Source: JAAYBQ01 sp035403465 (lineage in GTDB: Bacteria > Spirochaetota > UBA4802 > UBA5550). From it: a DNA stretch of 13,732 nt. Positions within the stretch are counted from its first letter, which is position 1, and each line of letters opens with the position of its first letter. Of this stretch, positions 1-6,871 are shown piece after piece. The stretch covers positions 1 to 13,732 of the forward strand of contig DAONFG010000064.1 of NCBI GenBank assembly GCA_035403465.1, given 5' to 3'. Under the pieces are notes generated by a model. The model did no database searches, was not told the origin of the DNA, and saw nothing but the letters and a program-made list of their open reading frames with translations. A program made the translations under genes and the position numbers.

Positions 1-2
1 TT

Positions 3-782
3 GATCCGCCATATACCGGCAACATCGAGAGGATGCTCGATCTTAAAGTCGACCTTGTATTGTATTCACCGTTTCCCGGTGAAGCTGACAAGTATAAGGC
101 TGCGGGAATAAAAAATGCCTGCGGTTTTTCCGCACAGAAGAGACCGAGGACTATTGAAGAATATTCGGAGAATTTCAAGCGGCAGATAAACTTTTTCGGC
201 GAGCTCCTGGGGGGTGATGCAGAAGAACGTGCTGAAAAATACAGTCTGTATTTTGAAAAAAAAATCAGCCGGATCCGGACAATAATATCAAAGATCAAAC
301 CGGAAGACCAGCCCGCGGTCTATTACGGTGGAAGGGGCGGCAATCCGCTTTCAAGCCAGGGAAAAGCCAGCGTAATGCACTGGAACACCGAAATTTCAGG
401 CGGGAATTTTCTCACTGCATCAATGGATAATAATTTTGTAGATGTAAACATTGAACAGGTATACGCGTGGAACCCTGATATTATTCTACTTAGCGGATGG
501 TGCAGTTCAATTGACATTGTTATGAAAAATCCGAACTGGGCGTCACTGCGGGCTGTAAAAAACGGCAGGGTTTATCTTATCCCCGAGGGAATATTCTCAT
601 GGGATTTTGCCAGCGGTGAGAGTGTTCTTCTGATGATCTATATGGCAAAGTTATTCTATCCTGAATTGTTTAAAGACTGGAACATGATAGACGAAATGCA
701 TACATTCTATTCAGAAATTTACGGCAAACAAATATCAGACAATGATGCTGAAAGAATACTGAAGCATCTTGCGCCGATGTGA
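3..782 (+). CDS. ABC transporter substrate-binding protein, iron-siderophore/corrinoid type (5' end cut by window edge)
   Basis: The reading frame is open to the left edge (first whole codon at base 3), so the first ATG at 33 is internal and the signal peptide and N-terminal lobe start lie outside. The 259 visible residues match the FecB/BtuF class of periplasmic binding proteins (TroA-like fold): the VDLVLY strand, the long EEYSENFKRQINFF helix, the AWNPDIILLSGW segment, and the NGRVYLIPEGIFSWD stretch near the end, where such proteins contact ligand and permease. It aligns throughout with the next gene, including the shared C-terminal pattern FY-EIYG-I-DNDA-RIL, so the two are paralogues. 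Expected role: capturing an iron chelate, haem or corrinoid in the periplasm for an ABC importer whose permease and ATPase are not in the window. The class is secure; the ligand cannot be read from sequence. Confidence 0.85.
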   Translation, partial: DPPYTGNIERMLDLKVDLVLYSPFPGEADKYKAAGIKNACGFSAQKRPRTIEEYSENFKRQINFFGELLGGDAEERAEKYSLYFEKKISRIRTIISKIKPEDQPAVYYGGRGGNPLSSQGKASVMHWNTEISGGNFLTASMDNNFVDVNIEQVYAWNPDIILLSGWCSSIDIVMKNPNWASLRAVKNGRVYLIPEGIFSWDFASGESVLLMIYMAKLFYPELFKDWNMIDEMHTFYSEIYGKQISDNDAERILKHLAPM

Positions 783-787
783 GAGCC

Positions 788-1846
788 ATGAGAACCAAAG
801 TAATATTTTTAACATTTATTTTGTGCGCGGCAATAATTAACTGCGGCGGTAAGAAATTTCCGCCTCAGTCAGGGCCGCTGAGGACTGTTGCTAATCTTGA
901 CGGTACTAAAGTTGAAATCCCCTCATACCCGCAGAGGATTGCATGCTTCTACAACCCGGCATATGACAAGATAGTCATGCTCAGCAAGGGTTCAAGAATA
1001 GCACTTATGCCCCTGGAGGTTTCTCCATGGGCCCGTAAATTCTACCCTGAACTGGCAGGTATACCGGTTAATTCATCCCGGGGTATACCTGATGTTGAAC
1101 GCCTGTTGAGGCTTCATGTTGACCTTGTGTTTTACCCGAAAGGCCGCAGCAATATGGACAATGTTACAGAAGCGGGTATCGTTGCTTTGTGCCCGTTCAA
1201 TGATAAATATTTTCCTTCTACGATAGATGAATACACCGTCGAGTTCAAAAGACAGATTATGTTTTTCAGTGACGTACTGGGAAGTGAAACAGCTCCCCGT
1301 GCTGAAAAATACTGCAGGTACCTGGAGGAAATAACATCAAGGGTGCGCAGCATTACATCCGGGATTCCTGAATCAGACAAACCCCGGGTCTACTATGGCA
1401 AACTGAACGACATCTGTTCAACACAGGGTAACAATACAATCATGCGATGGTACACAGAGGCTGCAGGCGGCATCTATCTTTCGAAAAACTTTGACAAATA
1501 TTTTGCCGTAGCAGGCATGGAACAGGTTCTCGCGTGGGATCCGGATATAATCTTACTGGGTATGTACGGTTCTTTTGATGCTGTAACCAGTACACGGGGA
1601 CTTGATAATTTCAGGGCGTATAAAAAGGGAAACGTGTTTAAAGTACCAACGGGTATTTTCTGCTGGGATATGACAAGCTGTGAAACTGCATTACTTCCGC
1701 TCTTTCTCGGGAAAAAGTTTCATCCGGGTCTCTATAAGAACTGGGATATTGTAAAGGAAATGAAGAAGTTTTATATTGAAATATATGGAATTAAAATTAC
1801 GGATAACGACGCGAAACGGATACTGGAAGGCTTACCACCGTTATGA
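788..1846 (+). CDS. Lipoprotein ABC substrate-binding protein, iron-siderophore/corrinoid type (second paralogue)
   Basis: The ATG at 788 is preferred because it follows a weak GAGAG ribosome-binding site and gives a compact lipoprotein signal: MRTK, a hydrophobic stretch, then I-I-N-C with Cys19 as the lipidation site. A GTG at 779, overlapping the previous stop, would add three residues. Asn before the Cys breaks the strict lipobox but is tolerated in spirochaete lipoproteins. The 352-aa product is full length for the FecB/BtuF family. Features include the early DGTKVEIPSYPQRIAC start of the binding fold, AWDPDIILLGMYGS, and KGNVFKVPTGIFCWD near the C-terminus. It is clearly paralogous to the gene immediately upstream. 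Inferred role: outer leaflet or periplasmic capture of a metal chelate or cofactor. Two copies in tandem may serve two related ligands. Confidence 0.87.
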   Translation: MRTKVIFLTFILCAAIINCGGKKFPPQSGPLRTVANLDGTKVEIPSYPQRIACFYNPAYDKIVMLSKGSRIALMPLEVSPWARKFYPELAGIPVNSSRGIPDVERLLRLHVDLVFYPKGRSNMDNVTEAGIVALCPFNDKYFPSTIDEYTVEFKRQIMFFSDVLGSETAPRAEKYCRYLEEITSRVRSITSGIPESDKPRVYYGKLNDICSTQGNNTIMRWYTEAAGGIYLSKNFDKYFAVAGMEQVLAWDPDIILLGMYGSFDAVTSTRGLDNFRAYKKGNVFKVPTGIFCWDMTSCETALLPLFLGKKFHPGLYKNWDIVKEMKKFYIEIYGIKITDNDAKRILEGLPPL

Positions 1847-1874
1847 TGACAAAATTTTCTACGAGGTTGTGTGA

Positions 1875-2885
1875 ATGCGCTGTAATTATTGTGAAAGGCG
1901 ATGCGAAATAGCAGAGGGAAAGACAGGGTTCTGCCGTATGTACACTGTTGCGCAAGGTGCGATCAGTGAACGCTTCCCGCATATGTGGAGCGCCTGCGGT
2001 ACATCGGTTGTTGAATCTATGCCATTCTACCATGTATATCCCGGGAGCCGCTGTCTTACGATAGGTACATCAAGCTGCAATTTCCGGTGCAGTTACTGTT
2101 CAAATGCATACATAGCTAAGGAGGATCCGGCGCTTCAGCAGGATAAAATGTTCAATCTAACTGCTTCCGAACTTGTTGCCATGGCCGGGAAGCTGAATTG
2201 CCAAAGTATCGTATTTAATGTGAATGAGCCTGCTGTTTCAATGCCGTCTCTTATTGACTTGTCAGGTGCGGCAAGGGCAGCAGGTATCGAAATGGGATGC
2301 CTGACAAATGGATACATGACTGAAGAATCCGCAGAGATCCTTGCTTCGATTTTTTCATTTTTCAATATTAGCCTCAAGGGAATCTCTGCTGCGTTTAATA
2401 AAACATATATTGGTATTGATTCATCACAACCAGTACTGCGGAATATAAGACAGCTTGCGTGTTACCGGCATGTCGAGGTTACTACCCCGGTTATCCAGGG
2501 AGCCAATGATAACGAGATTGATATAATCGCGGATTTCATCGCCGGTATTAATCCCTCAATACCATGGCATGTATTCAGGCTGCTTCCGGAGGATGAAATG
2601 ATAGGGGAGAAATATCCTGACATAAATCGGATCGATAACGAATTAACTGCCGCGAGGAAAAAACTGTCTTACATTTATTTCCATAATTTTGTAGGTTCCG
2701 ACTGGGTAAATACAATATGCCCTTCCTGCGGCGCTGTTGTTATCGAGCGGTTCAGTCTTGGATGCGGAGGCGACAAGTTGAATAAAATTCACTGTAAAGA
2801 GAACCGGTGTCCTTCATGCGGTTATTCGATCAATATGTTTAACAGTAAGATTCAGGCAGGCAATCCTGCGGGAGCAGATAGATGA
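1875..2885 (+). CDS. Radical SAM enzyme, AmrS-like (AmmeMemoRadiSam / PflA-type)
   Basis: 336 aa; ATG preceded by GAGG about 8 bp upstream. The 4Fe-4S radical SAM motif CxxxCxxC is Cys68-Cys72-Cys75 (CNFRCSYC). It sits in the context typical of AmrS: FYHVYPGSRCLTIGTSSCNF before it, and FNVNEP in place of the usual TYNEP. The N-terminus has the AmrS four-cysteine head (Cys3, 6, 10, 20). The C-terminus carries two CPSCG knuckles (Cys282/285 and Cys312/315) that should form a zinc ribbon or bind another metal centre. The family cleaves S-adenosylmethionine to make a 5'-deoxyadenosyl radical; the substrate of AmrS is not known to me. The usual partners, Memo and AMMECR1, are absent here. It ends in an ATGA overlap with the next gene, so the two are translationally coupled. 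Its place between binding proteins and TonB suggests work on an imported metal or cofactor; this is inference. Confidence 0.88.
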   Translation: MRCNYCERRCEIAEGKTGFCRMYTVAQGAISERFPHMWSACGTSVVESMPFYHVYPGSRCLTIGTSSCNFRCSYCSNAYIAKEDPALQQDKMFNLTASELVAMAGKLNCQSIVFNVNEPAVSMPSLIDLSGAARAAGIEMGCLTNGYMTEESAEILASIFSFFNISLKGISAAFNKTYIGIDSSQPVLRNIRQLACYRHVEVTTPVIQGANDNEIDIIADFIAGINPSIPWHVFRLLPEDEMIGEKYPDINRIDNELTAARKKLSYIYFHNFVGSDWVNTICPSCGAVVIERFSLGCGGDKLNKIHCKENRCPSCGYSINMFNSKIQAGNPAGADR

Positions 2886-4021
2886 GCACAGCAATTATAG
2901 ACGCGCGTGGATGGCAGAACACCTTTGATCTCAAAACCGGTGATAAAATTGAGATCGCAACACCTGTTGTTAATATGGTCAGGGAGGTTCTGCAAAAACA
3001 TCCATATCCCGGTGATATGGATACAGGAAGTAACCGGTGGGTAAGCGATACAGCCCTTGACCTGGTTAAAAACTATAACCCGCGTTTTGTGTTTCTCACT
3101 TACGCAGCCCAGTACTTTGCCGGACGTTATAACCATATGACAGGAGAATCCCGGACCGCAATGATATCGGATGCTTTCCGGGAAGCGGAGCGCTTTGTAA
3201 ATATATCAGGTTACTCCGCAATAATAATCGGGAGCGGGGATATGACCCCGTTATTGGATACCATCGACGTAACCCGGCTTGACGGGATGGCTGTGTGCAC
3301 AAACTGGTCAACAAAGTATGCGGGTCTCTATGAACCAGGTCAGAATGACATGAAATACCTCGGTTCGCACCCGTTTATAGAAAAAATTGTTTCACGGGAG
3401 GAGATCGTAAACCTTTTTGACGGTACACCTGAACAGGCAAAGAGGGTGCCGGAATTTCTAATGCTTGCCCGCAAAGGGTATACGTTTAAAGCCCTGAGCC
3501 CCACCATGAAAGTACCCGTGATGATCCCTGCAGATAATTTCAATATCCCGGTACATATAAAAGATCATGAAGTGAAAGATATTACCGCTGTCAGGCCGGT
3601 GCTTGAAAAGCTTCTTTCAGACAAAAATGCTGCTCTTATTGTTATGGAGGGAGTTGGAGTCAGTGAATTTCCTCTGCCGTATACATCTTGCAGAAACGGG
3701 AAGGACTGGTTTTTTTATGAAACAGGAGACGCCCAGTATCTTGCAATATCCTCAGGCGAGCACCGTTTTTTCGATTATCCCAAGGGATATAAATATTTCG
3801 ACGAAGTTGACAATACAACTGCTTATCCATTTTCCGGTTATTTTAAATCAGTCCCTGCGAATTTATTCGGGAATTCATTTGCGGGCAGGAGTATTGCCGT
3901 GGGAAATAAAAGCATGTTTATGCATATGGTGACAGGCACAGACATCTCTATTGAATGTTTTTCAAGGAACATGTTTAACCAGGGAACCATGGCTGTTGTA
4001 CATAAGGATGATAAATATTAA
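2882..4021 (+). CDS. Uncharacterised 379-aa protein coupled to the radical SAM gene
   Basis: I do not recognise this family. The start overlaps the upstream stop (ATGA) and has GGAG 7 bp ahead, so it is real and co-translated with the radical SAM gene. There is no signal peptide or membrane segment, so it is probably cytoplasmic. The sequence has the texture of a conserved alpha/beta enzyme: a Trp/Asp-rich start (DARGWQNTFD), a PYPGDMDTGSNRW loop, a hydrophobic strand RFVFLTYAAQYFA, a second strand AIIIGSGDMTPL and a third GMAVCTNWS, then a gap to VMIPADNFNIPV. Strand AALIVMEGVG and an aromatic-rich C-terminal part follow. The order of strands and the SREEIVNLF segment faintly recall the alkaline phosphatase/type I phosphodiesterase superfamily, but I cannot place a catalytic Thr/Ser or the metal-binding DH motif, so I do not assign it. 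It has no glycyl-radical motif, so it is not an obvious PflA-type activation target. Confidence 0.8.
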   Translation: MSTAIIDARGWQNTFDLKTGDKIEIATPVVNMVREVLQKHPYPGDMDTGSNRWVSDTALDLVKNYNPRFVFLTYAAQYFAGRYNHMTGESRTAMISDAFREAERFVNISGYSAIIIGSGDMTPLLDTIDVTRLDGMAVCTNWSTKYAGLYEPGQNDMKYLGSHPFIEKIVSREEIVNLFDGTPEQAKRVPEFLMLARKGYTFKALSPTMKVPVMIPADNFNIPVHIKDHEVKDITAVRPVLEKLLSDKNAALIVMEGVGVSEFPLPYTSCRNGKDWFFYETGDAQYLAISSGEHRFFDYPKGYKYFDEVDNTTAYPFSGYFKSVPANLFGNSFAGRSIAVGNKSMFMHMVTGTDISIECFSRNMFNQGTMAVVHKDDKY

Positions 4022-4034
4022 GGATTCTCTTATT

Positions 4035-4508
4035 ATGATCAATATAATCTGCGGCAAAAAAGACACGGGCAAGACTGCGAAAATAAAATCCATATATATG
4101 GAAGAAAGAAATGGAGACGGTTTTATTACACAGAAAATATTTACTGGTTCAACTTTCTGTGGTTATGAAATCATAAGACTGTCAACCGGTGAATCGGTAA
4201 GACAATCACTGAAGTCCGGGCTGTTCCCCTGCCATGAAACACCTTTATACACCCGTGGACCTTTCAGCTTTTTCCGTGATGGCTTCTCATTTGCTGATCG
4301 TATAATTGATGATATTATTCTTAAAGAAATCAGCCCGGTATTCATTGATGAAATCGGTCCCATCGAACTCCAGGGTAAAGGGCATCACGATTGTTTTGAA
4401 AAGCTGATTAAAACTGACAGGACTATATATTTTACTGTAAGGGACTGGTGCCTTGACCAGGTAATTTCATCTTTCTCACTGGAAAAATATAACCTGATCA
4501 GATTATAA
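4035..4508 (+). CDS. THEP1-like P-loop nucleoside triphosphatase
   Basis: 157 aa from the ATG at 4035, chosen because AAGGA lies about 10 bp upstream and because Walker A then sits at the extreme N-terminus, as in the THEP1/NTPCR family. The frame is also open from an ATG at 3951, but that would overlap the previous gene by 71 bp and add residues unlike the family. Walker A is GKKDTGKT (residues 7-14); Walker B is VFIDEIGPIEL (102-112), which matches the family's DEIG-x-hE signature. Near the C-terminus TVRDW fits the family's conserved VR segment. Members hydrolyse NTPs in vitro; their biological role is poorly defined. The gene begins 13 bp after the unknown protein and belongs to the same operon. 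It could energise or gate a step in metal or cofactor handling; this is inference. Confidence 0.8.
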   Translation: MINIICGKKDTGKTAKIKSIYMEERNGDGFITQKIFTGSTFCGYEIIRLSTGESVRQSLKSGLFPCHETPLYTRGPFSFFRDGFSFADRIIDDIILKEISPVFIDEIGPIELQGKGHHDCFEKLIKTDRTIYFTVRDWCLDQVISSFSLEKYNLIRL

Positions 4509-4543
4509 ACAAAAGCACTCTAAGGTAATCCCGGGGAATTAAT

Positions 4544-5599
4544 ATGAAAATAAAATATTTCAATATTATAATACTGGTTTGTTTGTCGCTATGCACTGCG
4601 GCTGGCTGCAACAATACGGATAATACAACCAATGAACAAAATCCCGTATGGAAATTTGCCGTGATCAGTGATACGCAGGGAAATAAAAGGGAAGAGAAAA
4701 ACAAATCCTGCATTAATGATAAAATATTGAAACTCATTGCCGGTGATATTGCTGTCGAGAAGCCGGATCTTGTGCTTGTTTCAGGGGACCTTGTAAACGG
4801 GTGGTTCCGGAATGGCGGTACTGATTTTGCAGCACAGTATGCCAGCTGGAAAAAAGTCATGGATCCTGTGTTCAGAATGGGAATTAAGGTATTCGCTGTC
4901 AGGGGGAATCACGACAGCGGACCTGAACGCTTTGTATTACCCCCGCTTCCCGAACACCTTGAACCACCTGCAGGGTCACTTATGCTCCTGGAGAATGAAT
5001 TTAAACATGCGATGATCCAGCCATATACACCTTTGAACGGACCCGGAGGGGAGAAAGGCTTAACATTCAGTGTGGTTCATAAAAACGCATGTATCATAGG
5101 CCTGGACCAGTTTACAGGCGGACAGCATAAGGTAAACCAGGTATGGCTAGACCGGCAATTGTCGGTAACCAGGCAAATGCATCTTTTTGTATTCGGCCAT
5201 GAACCGGCATTTGAAGCAGACCATAAGGATAACCTTTCTTTTTACTCTAAAGATCGCAACCGCTTCTGGAACAGTATTGGGAAATCCGGCGGAAGGATAT
5301 ATTTTTGCGGGCATGATCATTTTTATAACCGGGCTTTGATAAATGACAGCAGCGGTAATCCCATATGGCAGATCATCGGAGGTACAGGGGGGGCCAAACT
5401 ACGGACATGGTCTGGAAGTTATAGAGAATCTGAAAGAGTACAATGTGAATATTACAATAACGCGCATCACGGGTATATCCTGGTAACTGTAAATGGTCCG
5501 GCGGTAAAAGTTGAATGGAGAGCTCTTATGGATGTTTCAGCCAATGAGTGGCAGATCCTGGATGAGTTTTCATACACATCCGTATCAGGTGTAAAATGA
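4544..5599 (+). CDS. Metallophosphoesterase lipoprotein (calcineurin-like superfamily)
   Basis: 351 aa; ATG preceded by GGGGAA. Residues 1-22 are a lipoprotein signal ending in the lipobox A-A-G-C (Cys22), so the protein should be anchored in a membrane facing the periplasm or cell surface. The metal-binding signature is complete in order: SDTQ (Asp43; Gln replaces the usual His, as in some purple-acid-phosphatase-like members), GD (Asp82), GNHD (121-124), GH (His219) and GHDH (256-259). This predicts a dinuclear metal phosphoesterase acting on an extracytoplasmic phosphomonoester or diester. It is 35 bp downstream of the NTPase and 17 bp upstream of tonB, so probably cotranscribed. A role in removing phosphate or a nucleotide moiety from the imported ligand (for example the nucleotide loop of a corrinoid) is possible but unproven. 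Confidence 0.87.
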   Translation: MKIKYFNIIILVCLSLCTAAGCNNTDNTTNEQNPVWKFAVISDTQGNKREEKNKSCINDKILKLIAGDIAVEKPDLVLVSGDLVNGWFRNGGTDFAAQYASWKKVMDPVFRMGIKVFAVRGNHDSGPERFVLPPLPEHLEPPAGSLMLLENEFKHAMIQPYTPLNGPGGEKGLTFSVVHKNACIIGLDQFTGGQHKVNQVWLDRQLSVTRQMHLFVFGHEPAFEADHKDNLSFYSKDRNRFWNSIGKSGGRIYFCGHDHFYNRALINDSSGNPIWQIIGGTGGAKLRTWSGSYRESERVQCEYYNNAHHGYILVTVNGPAVKVEWRALMDVSANEWQILDEFSYTSVSGVK

Positions 5600-5616
5600 A
5601 CCGTGGGATGTGATTT

Positions 5617-6312
5617 ATGATAAAAACTGAATTTGACAACAACCTGGTGCAGAAGTCGGTTATGTCCAAAAAATCTGTGATCATTAGCATAGGTAACCGC
5701 AGATTTCTGATAAAACATCTGTTCAGGAAATCTGTCATAGCCTCGTTTCTTATTCATTTATTATTTCTGGGCGTATATTTTGTTTTAAACAGCAGCTCTG
5801 TTTCTGTGGGGGGATCTGTGGTAAACGCATCTGACCTGGGAAAAACAGAATTCGAAATAGATATCCTGCCTGAACTTACAGGCGGTGACAACTCGCCTGC
5901 ACAAGTCGACAAACAGGAATGGATCGAAGGGGCAAAAAATGACGGTGCTGATCCGGAAGAGAAGGAGCTTAACACAAACCGGGTTTCCGGTGATGGAACC
6001 GATAAAGACGGGTACCTTTTTTCATTTAACGGTGATGCACCTCCGCGGGCTATTATTGATTTTGATTTAAGGCGGTACTACCCGGCAGAAGCAAAATCTG
6101 CGAATATCAGGAAGTACCAGGTCACTGTATTTGTGCAGGTCGATGAAAGCGGCAGGCTTGTATCATCCAGCATTTCCACCGGAGATGCCCCGTACGGATT
6201 CAACGAACAGGCATTAAAAGTCGTCAGAAGAATAAGATTTGCCCCGGGATACAAGGACGGGAGGAGGGTTAAGATGGCGCACTATCTTCCCGTGACATTT
6301 ACACTCGATTGA
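5617..6312 (+). CDS. tonB: TonB-family energy transducer
   Basis: 231 aa. A cytoplasmic N-terminus of about 38 residues leads to a single membrane helix (39-57) carrying Ser43-x3-His47, the SxxxH motif that TonB uses to couple to ExbB/ExbD. The C-terminal domain (about 150-231) is a clear TonB fold: YYPAEAK, then VTVFVQVDESGRLVSSSI, then NEQALKVVRRIRFAPGYKDG and a last strand LPVTFTLD. The linker (60-150) is short, acidic and Gly/Asp-rich and lacks the Pro-Glu/Pro-Lys repeats of classical TonB. An alternative ATG at 5662 would shorten the cytoplasmic tail by 15 residues. As the last gene of the operon it should supply proton-motive energy to an outer-membrane receptor for the same ligand; ExbB, ExbD and the receptor are not in the window. 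Confidence 0.87.
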   Translation: MIKTEFDNNLVQKSVMSKKSVIISIGNRRFLIKHLFRKSVIASFLIHLLFLGVYFVLNSSSVSVGGSVVNASDLGKTEFEIDILPELTGGDNSPAQVDKQEWIEGAKNDGADPEEKELNTNRVSGDGTDKDGYLFSFNGDAPPRAIIDFDLRRYYPAEAKSANIRKYQVTVFVQVDESGRLVSSSISTGDAPYGFNEQALKVVRRIRFAPGYKDGRRVKMAHYLPVTFTLD

Positions 6313-6327
6313 ACAGGTGAAAAATCT

Positions 6328-6375
6328 ATGATAAGGATACTATTCAATTCCTATCGGGCACTTTTCCACTTTTAA
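6328..6375 (+). CDS. Possible 15-codon ORF (leader peptide or chance)
   Basis: ATG at 6328 follows AGGTGA with about 8 bp spacing and lies 15 bp after the tonB stop. It encodes MIRILFNSYRALFHF and stops 2 bp before the hairpin at 6378. The layout (ribosome-binding site, very short ORF, hairpin) resembles a leader peptide, but an ORF this short arises easily by chance and has no amino-acid run typical of attenuation. Confidence 0.2.
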   Translation: MIRILFNSYRALFHF

Positions 6376-6377
6376 AT

Positions 6378-6405
6378 AAAACACGGGTTACCCGGGTAGT
6401 GTTTT
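6378..6405 (+). terminator. Putative terminator hairpin after the tonB operon
   Basis: Arms AAAACAC (6378-6384) and GTGTTTT (6399-6405) are perfect complements and enclose the palindrome TACCCGGGTA (6389-6398). The descending arm ends in TTTT followed by ATAATAA, which would serve as a weak U-tract. Position 65 bp after the tonB stop fits an operon end. Confidence 0.45.
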
Positions 6406-6701
6406 ATAATAAGTCCGGGTCAGAAAAAAGTCATGCTGTTTTGCGGAGTGACCTGTTCAGGATACACCACGTAACTGAATGGGGTGGTGCCGTAACTATA
6501 ACCAGGTTATGGATGCAATTGAGCAGCGGATAGATTCCGGACATCACCAGGTGTCCTTACAGGAGGCTGCGGTAAATCCGGGGTGTCGCATAACAAACGG
6601 TAATATAAACCCGGCGTAAATTTTATTTGAAAAATTAAAGATAACAACCGCCGGCCGGTCAGTGAAAAACTGGTCCCTTCCTCTCCCGGCGTCTCCGTGA
6701 G

Positions 6702-6741
6702 CCATTTAATAATGCATGTTGAAGCAGGTATTATTAAATGG
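6702..6741. repeat. Perfect 12-bp inverted repeat with 16-nt loop
   Basis: CCATTTAATAAT (6702-6713) is matched exactly by ATTATTAAATGG (6730-6741). It lies about 50 bp upstream of the putative promoter of the M23 gene and is followed by an AT-rich tract (TATATAAAAAATAATTTTT). It could be a dimeric-regulator operator, or a factor-independent terminator for upstream read-through. Confidence 0.5.
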
Positions 6742-6791
6742 TGGTGTATATAAAAAATAATTTTTGATTCACAATTTTTGTTGTCATTTAA

Positions 6792-6820
6792 TTGATATCT
6801 GCTGAATTTATTGTTTTATA
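6792..6820 (+). promoter_or_regulatory. Putative sigma-70-type promoter for the M23 peptidase gene
   Basis: TTGATA (6792-6797) and TTTATA (6815-6820) are separated by 17 bp in a strongly AT-rich stretch; a TATATA overlaps just downstream. The match to the -10 consensus is only moderate. The gene's ribosome-binding site, GGAAGGGG at 6854-6861, lies about 10 bp before the ATG. Confidence 0.3.
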
Positions 6821-6871
6821 TATACAGGAGACTGACGTCCCTGTTGAATCGCCGGAAGGGGAATTTATTTC

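Larger units (their letters stand above)
6313..6871. other. 559-bp intergenic region between tonB and the M23 peptidase gene
   Basis: No convincing gene of normal size. It holds, in order: a 15-codon ORF at 6328-6375, a hairpin at 6378-6405, CACCAC/GTGGTG arms near 6465-6490, a 46-codon ORF (6479-6619) with a vaguely helix-turn-helix-like stretch, a GAAAA-loop hairpin at 6657-6676, a perfect 12-bp inverted repeat at 6702-6741, and a putative promoter around 6792-6820. I looked for a cobalamin riboswitch, which would fit the neighbouring operon, and did not find the B12 box. Confidence 0.6.

Noticed and set aside
3951..4034. Longer N-terminus for the NTPase
   Set aside because: It would overlap the preceding gene by 71 bp and place 28 extra residues before Walker A, whereas the family begins right at the P-loop.
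6313..6871. Cobalamin riboswitch in the gap next to the uptake operon
   Set aside because: The B12-box and the conserved GCCACTG core are not present on either strand, and the gap is downstream of the operon, not upstream.
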